Shown in pieces: positions 8,379-17,073 of a stretch of DNA of 36,840 nucleotides. Under the pieces are notes generated by a model that was given only the letters and a program-made list of their open reading frames with translations, searched no databases and was not told where the DNA came from. Origin of the DNA: Flavobacteriales bacterium (lineage in GTDB: Bacteria > Bacteroidota > Bacteroidia > DT-38); contig JABSPQ010000370.1 in NCBI GenBank assembly GCA_013214205.1, positions 1 through 36,840 of the forward strand, in the 5' to 3' direction. The translations under genes were made by a program, and so were the position numbers. How positions within the stretch are numbered: the stretch's first letter is position 1; each line of letters begins with the position of its first letter.

Positions 8379-8897
8379 TTATAAAAGCGTTACTGCCTCT
8401 CTAAATTTTACTCCTCTATCTTGGTAGTTTCTAAACATTTCGAAACTGTTACAGGCTGGAGAAAATAATACCACATCACCATCTTCAGACAGCTCGCTTG
8501 CCAATCTTACACATTCAGATACTGAAGAAGCCGCTGTAAAGCTGTCTACAGAATTATGAAATGCACTTCGCAAACTTTCGTCTCCAGCACCTAAACAAAT
8601 AATTGCTTTTACTTTACTTTCAACTTTATCTGCAAACAAATCGTAATCGATTTCGCTATCTGGCGTACCCACTATCCACACAACTGGCTTGTTCATAAAC
8701 TCCAATGAATACCATGTCGAATTTTCATCAGTAGCTTTAGAATCGTTGATATATTCAACACCATCCACATTCGAAACAAATTCTAATCTATGGTCTATAG
8801 AACCAAACGACTGCACACTACTTGCACGTGCTTTCAACAAATCGTTTGTCTCTTCTACTTTTGTGTTATGTATTTTAGTTTGATCGTTTTGTATCAT
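8379..8897 (-). CDS. Stand-alone MurD C-terminal domain paralogue (function unknown)
   Basis: This 172-residue protein aligns from residue 36 to its end with the last 137 residues of the murD product next door. Hand alignment gives about 67 identities, roughly half, without gaps. Shared blocks are HRLEFV, NDSKAT, IICLG, GDVV and SPAC.SF..F.NY.DRG. It lacks the UDP-binding domain and the ATP-binding domain with its P-loop, so it cannot be a MurD enzyme on its own. The VGGVDKGNDYD motif of MurD reads VGTPDSEIDYD here, losing the lysine that in E. coli MurD (Lys348, from memory) contacts D-glutamate. The first 35 residues include a piece matching the helix before domain 3 and a polar leader. It has a clean ATG, no internal stop and tight spacing (26 bases after murD, 14 before ftsW), so it looks maintained rather than decaying. 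A regulatory or substrate-binding partner of MurD is possible but unproven. Confidence 0.85.
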   Translation of the reverse strand: MIQNDQTKIHNTKVEETNDLLKARASSVQSFGSIDHRLEFVSNVDGVEYINDSKATDENSTWYSLEFMNKPVVWIVGTPDSEIDYDLFADKVESKVKAIICLGAGDESLRSAFHNSVDSFTAASSVSECVRLASELSEDGDVVLFSPACNSFEMFRNYQDRGVKFREAVTLL

Positions 8898-8923
8898 TAT
8901 TGATTTTTTAATGTTGGATAATA

Positions 8924-10258
8924 TTATAATGCTCTTACTGCTTGCTTAAATTGATGCCCTCTATCTTCGTAGTTTTCGAATAAGTCGAAACTTGCACATG
9001 CTGGCGAAAGAAGTACCACATCTCCTTTTGTACCCATTCTGTACGATTGACGCACTGCTTCTTGAGCAGACATTACATCAACAATTTCTTCTACTTTTCC
9101 CTCAAATGCAGCATGAATTTTTGCGGTGTCTTCGCCTAAGCAAATAATTCCTTTGACTCTTTTATCTACAATTTCCGACATAAAATCGTAGTCGTTACCT
9201 TTATCTACACCACCAACTATCCAGATAATTGGTTTAGCAATGCTTTCCAACGCGTACCATGACGAATTTATATTTGTTGCTTTCGAATCGTTTACGAATT
9301 CGATACCATGCACTTTAGCTACAAATTCTAACCTGTGCTCTGCGTTCTGAAAGTCTGATAATCCCTCTCGGATTTTCTCTTTTCTTATATCTAATACTTT
9401 AGCTACAATGCCTGCTGCCATCGAGTTGTAAGTATTGTGTTTGCCTTGTAAGGCGAGTTCCATTATTGACATGTTTAGTTGTTTGTGGTTTTTAATATTT
9501 ATTATTATTTCTTCTTTTTCTATATGCGCTCCTTCACTGTTATTCCCTTTTATTGTAAATGGAATGAGTTTTGCAGCTCCTTTATTCTTCTTTAAGACGT
9601 TGGTTATGTTTTCATCATCACTGTTGTAAATCAGTAAACACTCTTCATCTTGTTCTTTGCAAATCCTGAATTTTGATGCGATATAATTTTCCATTTTATA
9701 ATCGTATCTATCCAAGTGATCCGGTGTTATGTTTAGTAGAACAGCTATGTCGCACTTCATTTTATCAATGTCGTCTAACTGAAAACTGCTCAACTCCAAA
9801 ACACAATATTCCGGATCCTCCTCCGCAACTACACGGGCAAAACTTTTTCCAATATTCCCAGCTAATTCAACTTTCAATCCTGCTTTTTTCAGGATATGAA
9901 AGGTTAAAAGCGCTGTGGTTGTTTTGCCATTGCTCCCAGTTATGCCAATGATTTCCGCATTGGAATACCTGCTTGCAAACTCTATTTCAGAAATTATTGC
10001 GATTCCTTTAGACCTGATCTTTTTAATGATCTCAGCCGCTTCTGGAATCCCCGGACTCTTAATTATTTCGTCCGCGTTCAATATCTCTTTTTCAGAGTGT
10101 TGCTTCTCTTCCCATTTAATTTCAAACTTTGAAAGAACGTTCTTATACTCTTCTTGTATCTCTCCGCTGTCGGATACAAATACATCCAGCCCCTCTTTTT
10201 TCCCTAGGATAGCCGCTCCTACTCCACTTTCTCCAGCACCTAATATTGCTATCCTCAT
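8924..10258 (-). CDS. murD: UDP-N-acetylmuramoyl-L-alanine--D-glutamate ligase MurD
   Basis: Cytoplasmic Mur ligase adding D-glutamate to UDP-MurNAc-L-Ala. All three domains are present: an N-terminal nucleotide-fold with MRIAILGAGESGVGAA, the central ATPase with P-loop GSNGKTTT at residues 108-115, and the C-terminal domain from about residue 308 with HRLEFV, NDSKATN, VGGVDKGNDYD and SPACASFD. The catalytic set looks complete, so this is the working enzyme, in contrast to its truncated neighbour downstream. It has 444 residues and an ATG start eight bases after the mraY stop. Confidence 0.97.
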   Translation of the reverse strand: MRIAILGAGESGVGAAILGKKEGLDVFVSDSGEIQEEYKNVLSKFEIKWEEKQHSEKEILNADEIIKSPGIPEAAEIIKKIRSKGIAIISEIEFASRYSNAEIIGITGSNGKTTTALLTFHILKKAGLKVELAGNIGKSFARVVAEEDPEYCVLELSSFQLDDIDKMKCDIAVLLNITPDHLDRYDYKMENYIASKFRICKEQDEECLLIYNSDDENITNVLKKNKGAAKLIPFTIKGNNSEGAHIEKEEIIINIKNHKQLNMSIMELALQGKHNTYNSMAAGIVAKVLDIRKEKIREGLSDFQNAEHRLEFVAKVHGIEFVNDSKATNINSSWYALESIAKPIIWIVGGVDKGNDYDFMSEIVDKRVKGIICLGEDTAKIHAAFEGKVEEIVDVMSAQEAVRQSYRMGTKGDVVLLSPACASFDLFENYEDRGHQFKQAVRAL

Positions 10259-10266
10259 CTTCTCTG

Positions 10267-11520
10267 CTACCTAAGTTTCAGAGTAACTATGCTTGCTAAG
10301 GCAAGCATGATTCCTATGATCCAAAACCTCGATACTATTTTTGATTCATGAATCCCCTTCTTCTGAAAATGGTGATGAAGGGGAGCCATTAAAAATACTC
10401 TTCGGCCTTCGCCGTATTTCTTTTTGGTGTATTTAAACCAGCCTACTTGCAGCATTACACTCATGTTTTCTACCACAAAAACACCGCATAAAACTGGGAT
10501 CAATAATTCTTTTCGAACAACAATGGCTAGTGCAGCTATAATTCCGCCTATGGCCAAACTACCCGTATCGCCCATAAACACTTGAGCAGGGTATGCGTTG
10601 TACCATAAAAACCCGATGCACGCACCCATAAATGCTCCAACAAATACGGTGAGTTCGCCAATGTTGGGGATGTACATTACATTGAGATAGTCGGAGAAAA
10701 CGAGGTTACCTGAGATATAAATAAATAACCCCAGCGTAAACACAATTATCGTAGAGGTACCTGTTGCTAATCCATCCAATCCATCGGTGATGTTGGCACC
10801 ATTAGAAACAGCTGTAATGATTATAATTACTACAAACAAGTATAAGATCCATGTGAGCGACCTTAGGCTAGGACTGATCCATGCCAATACAGATGAATAA
10901 TTCAACTCGTTATCCTTAACAAACGGAATGGTTGTATTGGGCATTTTTCTTTTCAGCATAAAGTGTGTTTCACCTTCGCTGTCTATTAATTCTGTTACAT
11001 CGCCGGCGTCAACACTAGCAACAATGCTTTGAGGAATTTCCACTTTAGTAACAATGTCGCCATGGAAATAAACAGTGAGCCCTACAATGATTCCAACGAA
11101 AACTTGGCCCAAAATCTTAAACCTTCCAGCAAGCCCTTTTTTGTCTTTTTTAAATACTTTAATGTAGTCGTCTAAGAAACCAATAAGCCCCAGCAGAATG
11201 GTTACCACAAGTAGTAGCACCACATAAATATTGCGGAGATCGGCGAATAGTAATGTCGGTATAATAATGGCAGCCAAAATTATTAAGCCACCCATTGTTG
11301 GTGTACCTTGTTTTTCGAGCTGACCTTTAAGACCTAAGTCTCTAACTGTTTCGCCCACTTGCAAAGAGTGTAAAAGCTTGATGATTTTCCCACCAAAAAT
11401 CCACGATATGGCCAACGAACCAAAGATGGCTAATGCAGTTCGAAACGTAATGTAATCGAACAAACCAGCCCCTGGCATGTTAAAGTTTTCTTGAAGAAAT
11501 CGGAATAAATAATAAATCAT
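10267..11520 (-). CDS. mraY: Phospho-MurNAc-pentapeptide transferase MraY
   Basis: Integral membrane enzyme that joins phospho-MurNAc-pentapeptide to undecaprenyl phosphate, forming lipid I. Diagnostic pieces are [31 protein letters not shown] with the aspartate pair, [12 protein letters not shown] and [11 protein letters not shown]. It has 417 residues, about 55 more than E. coli MraY. The extra length is a polar insert near residues 155-205 (around [14 protein letters not shown]), normal for Bacteroidota. The ATG overlaps the murE stop by one base (TGATG), pointing to coupled translation. Confidence 0.97.
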   Translation of the reverse strand: MIYYLFRFLQENFNMPGAGLFDYITFRTALAIFGSLAISWIFGGKIIKLLHSLQVGETVRDLGLKGQLEKQGTPTMGGLIILAAIIIPTLLFADLRNIYVVLLLVVTILLGLIGFLDDYIKVFKKDKKGLAGRFKILGQVFVGIIVGLTVYFHGDIVTKVEIPQSIVASVDAGDVTELIDSEGETHFMLKRKMPNTTIPFVKDNELNYSSVLAWISPSLRSLTWILYLFVVIIIITAVSNGANITDGLDGLATGTSTIIVFTLGLFIYISGNLVFSDYLNVMYIPNIGELTVFVGAFMGACIGFLWYNAYPAQVFMGDTGSLAIGGIIAALAIVVRKELLIPVLCGVFVVENMSVMLQVGWFKYTKKKYGEGRRVFLMAPLHHHFQKKGIHESKIVSRFWIIGIMLALASIVTLKLR

Positions 11521-12983
11521 CAGCCTTCCATCATTTTAAGTGTGTCTTCCAAAACTTGCACGTCGTTAAATGGTAATTTCTCACCATTAATTTCTTGGTA
11601 TTTCTCATGTCCTTTTCCTGCCACCAGAATAATATCTCCGTGGTCGGCTAAGGAACAAGCTGTTTTTATTGCTTCTTTCCGATCAACAATCGAAAGTGTT
11701 TTCCGCTGACTCATAGCGTTTACCCCTTTCTCCATTTGCTTAATGATATCCGATGCGTTTTCGTTTCTCGGATTATCTGAAGTAAGAATCACTTTGTCGC
11801 TAAATTCGCACGCCACCTTCGCCATCAATGGTCGTTTTTCGTTATCTCTATTGCCTCCGCAACCAATCACCGTAATTATTTTCCCATTGCCAGTTCTAAC
11901 ATCCTGTATGGCTTCCAAAACATTTTTCAATGCATCAGGCGTGTGCGCGTAATCGACAATTGCCTTAATTGATTCAATCGATTCAACTCTTTGAAACCGA
12001 CCTTCTACAGGAGATAGGCTACTAATGACTGTTAATAATTCTAGTTTGTCTTCACCCAAAAGAATACCGACAGCGTAGACAACCAATAAATTGTATGCGT
12101 TAAACTCTCCTATTAATCTTGCCCAAATTTCGTTGTCGTCTATAATAAGATGTAAGCCCGAAATATCGTTCTCAATCACCTTGGCCTTATAATCGGCCAT
12201 TGATTTTAGCGCAAATGACAATACTCTGGCGCTGGTATTTTGAACCATTACCTCACCATTTTTGTCGTCGATATTAATAAGTGCAAAAGCCGACCTTGGT
12301 AATTCGTCAAAAAATTTCTTTTTGGCTTTGATGTATTCTTTAAATGTGCCGTGATAGTCTAAATGATCGTGGCTGATGTTTGTAAAAACTCCACCTTTAA
12401 ACGTTAAACCGCCAACACGCTCCTGAATTAATGCATGAGAGCTTACTTCCATAAAGCAATGAGAACAATTCTCTTCCACCATTCTAAAAAGCAACTCGTT
12501 CAACTGAATTGGATCTGGTGTTGTATGAGTAGAAGGAATTTCTTCACCGTCAATCATATTTACCACCGTGGAAAGCAAACCAACTTTGTAGCCCAATTCT
12601 TTAAAGAGCATCTGAAGCAAGGTTACGGTAGTGGTCTTTCCGTTTGTTCCAGTAATTCCTATTAGCGATAGTTTTTCTGATGGGCTATCGTAAAAGTTAG
12701 ACGCCATTACCGGCAAGCTTACCGTAGTGCTTTCTACTTTAACATAGGTAACACCTTTAATAATGTTTTCGGGTAATTCTTCGCAAACAATGGCAATGAC
12801 ACCACTCTCGATAGTTTGAGCAATGTATTTATGTGCATCAACTTGAATTCCTTTAATTGCAATAAATAGAGATTCCCCACCAACCGCTCTCGAATCAGAA
12901 TGAATTGACCGCACGGCAATATCGGTAGAGCCAACTACCTCTACAATTCGTACTTTATATAATATGTCTTTTAAAACTTTCAC
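11520..12983 (-). CDS. murE: UDP-MurNAc-tripeptide ligase MurE (meso-diaminopimelate type)
   Basis: Cytoplasmic Mur ligase adding the third amino acid of the stem peptide. The P-loop GTNGKTTT is at residues 112-119, with HTTPDP, SSHAL and DYAHTPDAL following in order. The motif DNPR at residues 403-406 is the signature of meso-diaminopimelate-specific MurE, so a DAP-type wall is predicted. It has 487 residues. The start codon is GTG (12981-12983), one base after the ftsI stop; no ATG is available near the start of the conserved domain. Its stop overlaps the mraY ATG. Confidence 0.97.
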   Translation of the reverse strand: MKVLKDILYKVRIVEVVGSTDIAVRSIHSDSRAVGGESLFIAIKGIQVDAHKYIAQTIESGVIAIVCEELPENIIKGVTYVKVESTTVSLPVMASNFYDSPSEKLSLIGITGTNGKTTTVTLLQMLFKELGYKVGLLSTVVNMIDGEEIPSTHTTPDPIQLNELLFRMVEENCSHCFMEVSSHALIQERVGGLTFKGGVFTNISHDHLDYHGTFKEYIKAKKKFFDELPRSAFALINIDDKNGEVMVQNTSARVLSFALKSMADYKAKVIENDISGLHLIIDDNEIWARLIGEFNAYNLLVVYAVGILLGEDKLELLTVISSLSPVEGRFQRVESIESIKAIVDYAHTPDALKNVLEAIQDVRTGNGKIITVIGCGGNRDNEKRPLMAKVACEFSDKVILTSDNPRNENASDIIKQMEKGVNAMSQRKTLSIVDRKEAIKTACSLADHGDIILVAGKGHEKYQEINGEKLPFNDVQVLEDTLKMMEG

Positions 12984-12984
12984 T

Positions 12985-15093
12985 TTAAGATAGCTTCAAA
13001 TAAATTTTCTGATTTTTACCACTCTCCACTCCTGGCTTAATTGATTGCTGTTTTATCACACCTCTACCCTCAGACACTATTATTAGTCCTGAGTTTTCTA
13101 ATAAATACACTGCATCCATAAGCCCCATACCAATTACATTTGGCACTAGGTTGTTTATTATTTTTCTGTTTTCGAGTGTTACATCCTCTTCACTTGTGCT
13201 CGTAATCACCCAATCATTTGCCGACAAGTCCACCTTTGGTTCAACCCCAATATTTTCAAAAACAGTTAGCAAGTCTTTTTTGTAGCCATTTTTCGAATAT
13301 GGAATTCTAGAGTTTGCTTTAATATCCTGTTCAGCTAGTTCTTGGTAGAAAGCCATGTTGCTTGCAAAAATTTTATTGGCTATTTCTTTAAAAATGGGCC
13401 CAGCTACAGACGCCCCGTAATAATCGTAGCCCACAGGATCGCTCACAACAACTATGCACGAATACTTAGGATTGTCGGCAGGGAAATAACCGGCAAAGGA
13501 TGCCCTGTACTTTCCTTTAAGAAATTTTCCATTCTTAGAAATCCATGCAGTACCAGTTTTTCCGGCAATTTTAAACTCGGCACTTTGTAATATTTTAGCA
13601 GTACCATTTTCATCTGCAACAACGTCTTCTAGCATCTTCTGAACCTTTTCGATGGTAGTGCTAGAACAAATCTGTTTTTTGAGCACCGTTGTTTCGAAAC
13701 GCTCAACTAGTTTGGTTTTTTCCCTAATCTCCTTAACTAACATTGGTTGCACCATTTTCCCTCCGTTGGCTACTGCATTATATAGAGTAAGGATTTGGAT
13801 TGGAGAAAACATCGTAGAATAACCAATTGCCATATTAGGCAATGTTGTACCAGACCAATCATCGCTGTTCACATCTATTATCACAGGAGTTTCTTCGCCC
13901 AATATTTCGATGCCCGTTTTTTGATGAAGATTCATGTTATGCAATTGCTCAATAAACTTCTCAGGATGTTTTCCGTAATGCTCCTCTACCAATTTTGCGA
14001 TTCCAATGTTTGAAGAGTACACAAGTGCCTGATGAAGCGAGATAACGCCGTGCCCTCCTTTATGAGAATCTCTCATGGGCTTATCGTAAAACATATGGTA
14101 GCCATTTCCTGCATCCACACTGTCCTCAGGCTCAACATATCCATCCTCTAACAAAGCAATTACCGAAGCCAGCTTAAATGTAGAACCAGGATCGGTTCTT
14201 TCGCCGATGGCGTAATTGTACTTTTCGTAATACTTGCCTGTTTCACCTCTCGATAAATTAGCTATTGCTTTTATTTCGCCCGTTGCAACTTCCATCACCA
14301 CCACAGTACCATGATCTGCTTCTCTTCTTTCCAAGTTTCTGAGCAGTGCCTCGTAAGCTACATCTTGAATATTAATGTCGATGGTGGTTAAAATATCGTA
14401 TCCATCTTGAGGCTGTATTTCATTGTCGTCATTAATCGGTTTCCAAACACCACCAGCAATTTTCTGCATTAACCTACTTCCCGAAACACCTTTTAGCTCT
14501 TTATTATATGCACCCTCTATTCCAACACTCACAACATCCTCTCTGTCGTAGCCAATTGTTCTGTGCGCCAACATATTAAATGGCTTTTCTCTTTTATTTC
14601 TCCGAATTGTAATGAACCCACCTTTATATTGTCCTTTTCTAAATAATGGGAAAGTTTTTAAAATCTGTAAATCGTTGTAGCGAACATTCCTTTTAATAAG
14701 GTGATACCTCGCTCCATTTTCGCGCGCACTTACCAACTCTACTTTATAGTCTAATGCAGATTTATTGGGATAAAATTCGGCCAACCGCATACAGAGCGAA
14801 TCAATGTGCTCATCAAATACCTCATTAGTAAGTGCGTCGGTATTCAAATCCATCCTTACTTCATATATAGGTAAGGAGGTTGCAAGCAGACTTCCTTTAC
14901 AATCGTAAATATTGCCTCGAGTTGCCTTAATATCTATTATTTTGGTGGTGACACTTCTCCCTTTCGTTCGCAGTTCCTCGCCTTCCACGAATTGAATGAT
15001 AGTAATTTTACCTATAATTACGAGACAAAAAAGACATGTAAGGATGTAAACCAGGTATATTCGCCAGAGAACGTCTTTCTTATTCGTTGTCAT
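12985..15093 (-). CDS. ftsI: Septal peptidoglycan transpeptidase FtsI/PBP3 with C-terminal PASTA domain
   Basis: Class B penicillin-binding protein that crosslinks septal peptidoglycan with FtsW. One membrane anchor lies near residues 10-30. A PBP dimerisation domain follows with RGNIYDCKGSLLA. The transpeptidase motifs are STFK (serine about residue 304), SSN (about 360) and KTG (about 512). The last roughly 55 residues (VPNVIGMGLMDAVYLLENSG onward) form one PASTA domain, as often seen in Bacteroidota FtsI. The open frame extends three codons further to a TTG at 15102; I prefer the ATG at 15091-15093, giving 702 residues. It overlaps the FtsL-like gene by 14 bases. Confidence 0.96.
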   Translation of the reverse strand: MTTNKKDVLWRIYLVYILTCLFCLVIIGKITIIQFVEGEELRTKGRSVTTKIIDIKATRGNIYDCKGSLLATSLPIYEVRMDLNTDALTNEVFDEHIDSLCMRLAEFYPNKSALDYKVELVSARENGARYHLIKRNVRYNDLQILKTFPLFRKGQYKGGFITIRRNKREKPFNMLAHRTIGYDREDVVSVGIEGAYNKELKGVSGSRLMQKIAGGVWKPINDDNEIQPQDGYDILTTIDINIQDVAYEALLRNLERREADHGTVVVMEVATGEIKAIANLSRGETGKYYEKYNYAIGERTDPGSTFKLASVIALLEDGYVEPEDSVDAGNGYHMFYDKPMRDSHKGGHGVISLHQALVYSSNIGIAKLVEEHYGKHPEKFIEQLHNMNLHQKTGIEILGEETPVIIDVNSDDWSGTTLPNMAIGYSTMFSPIQILTLYNAVANGGKMVQPMLVKEIREKTKLVERFETTVLKKQICSSTTIEKVQKMLEDVVADENGTAKILQSAEFKIAGKTGTAWISKNGKFLKGKYRASFAGYFPADNPKYSCIVVVSDPVGYDYYGASVAGPIFKEIANKIFASNMAFYQELAEQDIKANSRIPYSKNGYKKDLLTVFENIGVEPKVDLSANDWVITSTSEEDVTLENRKIINNLVPNVIGMGLMDAVYLLENSGLIIVSEGRGVIKQQSIKPGVESGKNQKIYLKLS

Positions 15094-15439
15094 TAATAAC
15101 AATTTTTTTAGGCGGTGTAACTGATTCTTTTAGGTCTAATTTCTCAACAGAGCAGGCAACTTCTGATTGTTTACTCTTCACCATAAAATCGGAACTAATG
15201 GTGATGTATTCTGAATTGAGCTCTCTTAGGTCGCCTTCGATGTTGTCGATTAGACGAACAGACTTTTCGGCATAGTATCCGTTACCAATGTAAACGATTA
15301 CTAAGAAGGTTAAGAAAAACAAAAATGGCAATGTTTGTACAACATTGTCTTTTCCCAAGAAGTTGCCATTAACAACATCAAGGATAGTCTGTACGACTAC
15401 ATTTGGTTTTTCCCTCTGTTTTTTCTTGTCTTTAGGCAT
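15080..15439 (-). CDS. FtsL-like bitopic cell division protein
   Basis: Small protein of 119 residues with a basic N-terminus (MPKDKKKQREK). One membrane span lies near residues 38-57 (TLPFLFFLTFLVIVYIGNGYY), and a helical stretch follows (DNIEGDLRELNSEYITISSDF). This is the topology of FtsL, which bridges FtsQ and the FtsW-FtsI synthase. Sequence conservation in the family is low, so the call rests on position between rsmH and ftsI, size and topology. No separate FtsB is seen in the window. The ATG start is clear, and the end overlaps ftsI. Confidence 0.85.
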   Translation of the reverse strand: MPKDKKKQREKPNVVVQTILDVVNGNFLGKDNVVQTLPFLFFLTFLVIVYIGNGYYAEKSVRLIDNIEGDLRELNSEYITISSDFMVKSKQSEVACSVEKLDLKESVTPPKKIVINDNE

Positions 15440-15456
15440 TCTATTCTTATTATACT

Positions 15457-16353
15457 CTATATCTTTTCTGCTATTCGTAGTTTTGCACTCCTCGCTCTAG
15501 GATTGCTTTCAATTTCTTCGCTTGTTGGCGCAATGGCCTTTCTGCTTATCATCTTTAATCCAGAATTTGTATTTCCATATAAATCCTGTTCAATGTTTCC
15601 TTCTATATTTCCCGATCGGATAAAATTCTTAACCAGTCTATCTTCTAAAGAATGATAAGAAATCACAACCAACCGACCTTCTTTATTTAATAAAGCCTTG
15701 CTTTGAGTAAGCAGTTCTTTTAAAGCGTTCATCTCGTCGTTCACTTCTATTCTTAGCGCTTGAAAAAGTTTGGCTAAAAACTTATTCTCTTTTCCTTTTG
15801 GCAAAGCCGATCCCAAAGCTTCTTTAAGATCATCCAGTTTTTTCAACTCATTGTGTTTGCGGTACGCAATAATGTTTCTTGCAATGTTTCTCGAATTTCG
15901 GAGATCACCGTACTTCCAAAACACATCTGCAAGTTCGTCTTGAGAATAAGCAGACAAGATGTCGAGTGCCGTTTTATCGGATAGATTATTCATCCGCATA
16001 TCCAGCTCTTCATTAAATCGAATTGAAAAACCTCTTTCTGGTGTATCAAACTGATAAGAAGACACACCTAAGTCGGCTAGGATCCCGTCGATTCCAGTTA
16101 CCTTAAGTTGTCGTAAATTATTTTTTAGATGTTTAAAGTTTTGCCTGATTAGCAAAAACCTTTCGTCGTCGATTGTATTATTGGCAGCGTCTCCATCCTG
16201 ATCAAAAGCGTATAAGCGGCCGTTTTTCATTTGTTTCAATATCTCTTTTGAGTGGCCTCCCCCTCCGAATGTAACGTCGACATAAATTCCATTTTCTTTA
16301 ATATTTAATCCTTCAATGCTTTGGTTCAGTAATACTGGGTTATGGTAGTTCAT
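15457..16353 (-). CDS. rsmH: 16S rRNA (cytosine(1402)-N(4))-methyltransferase RsmH (MraW)
   Basis: SAM-dependent methyltransferase modifying C1402 in the decoding centre of 16S rRNA. It begins with NYHNPVLLNQSIEGL, and VDVTFGGGGHSKEIL is the SAM-binding motif. DGILADLGVSSYQFD, RIEVNDEMNALKELL and VISYHSLEDRLVKNFI are family signatures in the expected order. It has 298 residues from the ATG at 16351-16353; the open frame includes one extra upstream TTG codon that is unlikely to be used. The ATG overlaps the mraZ stop as TGATG, so translation is probably coupled. Confidence 0.97.
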   Translation of the reverse strand: MNYHNPVLLNQSIEGLNIKENGIYVDVTFGGGGHSKEILKQMKNGRLYAFDQDGDAANNTIDDERFLLIRQNFKHLKNNLRQLKVTGIDGILADLGVSSYQFDTPERGFSIRFNEELDMRMNNLSDKTALDILSAYSQDELADVFWKYGDLRNSRNIARNIIAYRKHNELKKLDDLKEALGSALPKGKENKFLAKLFQALRIEVNDEMNALKELLTQSKALLNKEGRLVVISYHSLEDRLVKNFIRSGNIEGNIEQDLYGNTNSGLKMISRKAIAPTSEEIESNPRARSAKLRIAEKI

Positions 16354-16814
16354 CAATCTTCGTCTTCTTCTATTTCCCCCATTACTTCTTCTGCCAAATC
16401 AGCAAAGTCAATATCCTCGTTATTCATTAGTTCATCGTGGGCAGCTTTATCCCAAATCTCAATTTTGTTAATAAACGACTTCAAAACAATTTCTTTCGTC
16501 ATCGTAGCATAACCCATTAACCGCTTTGGAAGTAACAACCTTCCATTTCCGTCAATAATCAATTGAGTTGCTCCATTGTTAAATCTTCTTACAAATTCTC
16601 TGTTCTTCTTTTTGTACAAGTTCAATTTGTTCAACTTTTTGGTTTCTTGCTCCCACACGTTAATTGGCCAAAGCACAAGGTGTTTTTCAAAACCTCTGTT
16701 TACAACAAAGATCTCCTGAGAGCTAGGGTCAAGTTGCTTCTTGAGCCCAGACGGAAAGAGGAAACGCCCCTTTGCATCTATTTTACAATCAAATTCTCCT
16801 ATAAAATTTCCCAT
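16353..16814 (-). CDS. mraZ: Transcriptional regulator MraZ
   Basis: DNA-binding protein with two SpoVT/AbrB-like half repeats that autoregulates the dcw cluster in E. coli and other bacteria. The first half carries GEFDCKIDAKGRFLFPSGLKK (residues 5-25). The second, near residues 75-95, carries DGNGRLLLPKRLMGYA; both hold the DxKGR or DxNGR core expected for this fold. It has 153 residues and an acidic tail (EEVMGEIEEDED). It is the first gene of the minus-strand cluster, with candidate operator repeats about 40 bases upstream of its ATG. Confidence 0.96.
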   Translation of the reverse strand: MGNFIGEFDCKIDAKGRFLFPSGLKKQLDPSSQEIFVVNRGFEKHLVLWPINVWEQETKKLNKLNLYKKKNREFVRRFNNGATQLIIDGNGRLLLPKRLMGYATMTKEIVLKSFINKIEIWDKAAHDELMNNEDIDFADLAEEVMGEIEEDED

Positions 16815-16831
16815 GCCTAATTAATCGCGTG

Positions 16832-16841
16832 CATAAATATA
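16832..16841 (-). promoter_or_regulatory. Candidate -7 element of the mraZ promoter
   Basis: Read on the minus strand this is TATATTTATG, close to but not matching the Bacteroidota -7 consensus TAnnTTTG. It ends 17 bases before the mraZ ATG and lies just downstream of the three operator repeats, so a bound MraZ would cover the expected -33 region. No clear -33 TTTG is visible. This is position-based inference. Confidence 0.35.
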
Positions 16842-16851
16842 GCCATATTCC

Positions 16852-16877
16852 TCCCACATTTTACCACTTTCTCCCAC
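16852..16877 (-). promoter_or_regulatory. Probable MraZ operator: three direct repeats with 10-bp period
   Basis: On the minus strand the sequence reads GTGGGA (16872-16877), GTGGTA (16862-16867) and GTGGGA (16852-16857), with exactly ten bases from one repeat to the next. This matches the published organisation of MraZ sites: tandem TGGG-type repeats one helical turn apart upstream of mraZ. The regulator gene begins 38 bases downstream. Repression or activation of the whole division cluster through this site is inference from other bacteria. Confidence 0.85.
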
Positions 16878-17049
16878 TTTTGTTAATAACTAGCATGATT
16901 ATGAACATGTTTTGAACGATTTTTGGGGTCCAGGTCTCATTTGGTCAAAATATTTTTTTGAATTTTCAGAACAGAGCGACGAAATCGCAGCACTCTATAT
17001 AGCTGATTTAATGAACCTTACATTATCCTGTTTTCTGGCGTATTTATTC

Positions 17050-17057
17050 TACTTTTG
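17050..17057 (+). promoter_or_regulatory. Candidate -7 box for the hydrolase-engB transcript
   Basis: TACTTTTG is an exact match to the Bacteroidota sigma-A -7 consensus TAnnTTTG and lies 16 bases before the ATG of the alpha/beta hydrolase. A T-rich stretch (TTTTCTGG, 17031-17038) precedes it, but the -33 match is poor. It is the plus-strand half of the divergent region shared with mraZ. Confidence 0.6.
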
Positions 17058-17073
17058 CAGCTAACAATAGATC

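Noticed and set aside
8379-8897. Reading the MurD-like gene as a pseudogene of murD
   Set aside because: It has a start codon, no internal stop, ungapped alignment to domain 3 and tight operon spacing; decay would not keep these while diverging to about half identity.
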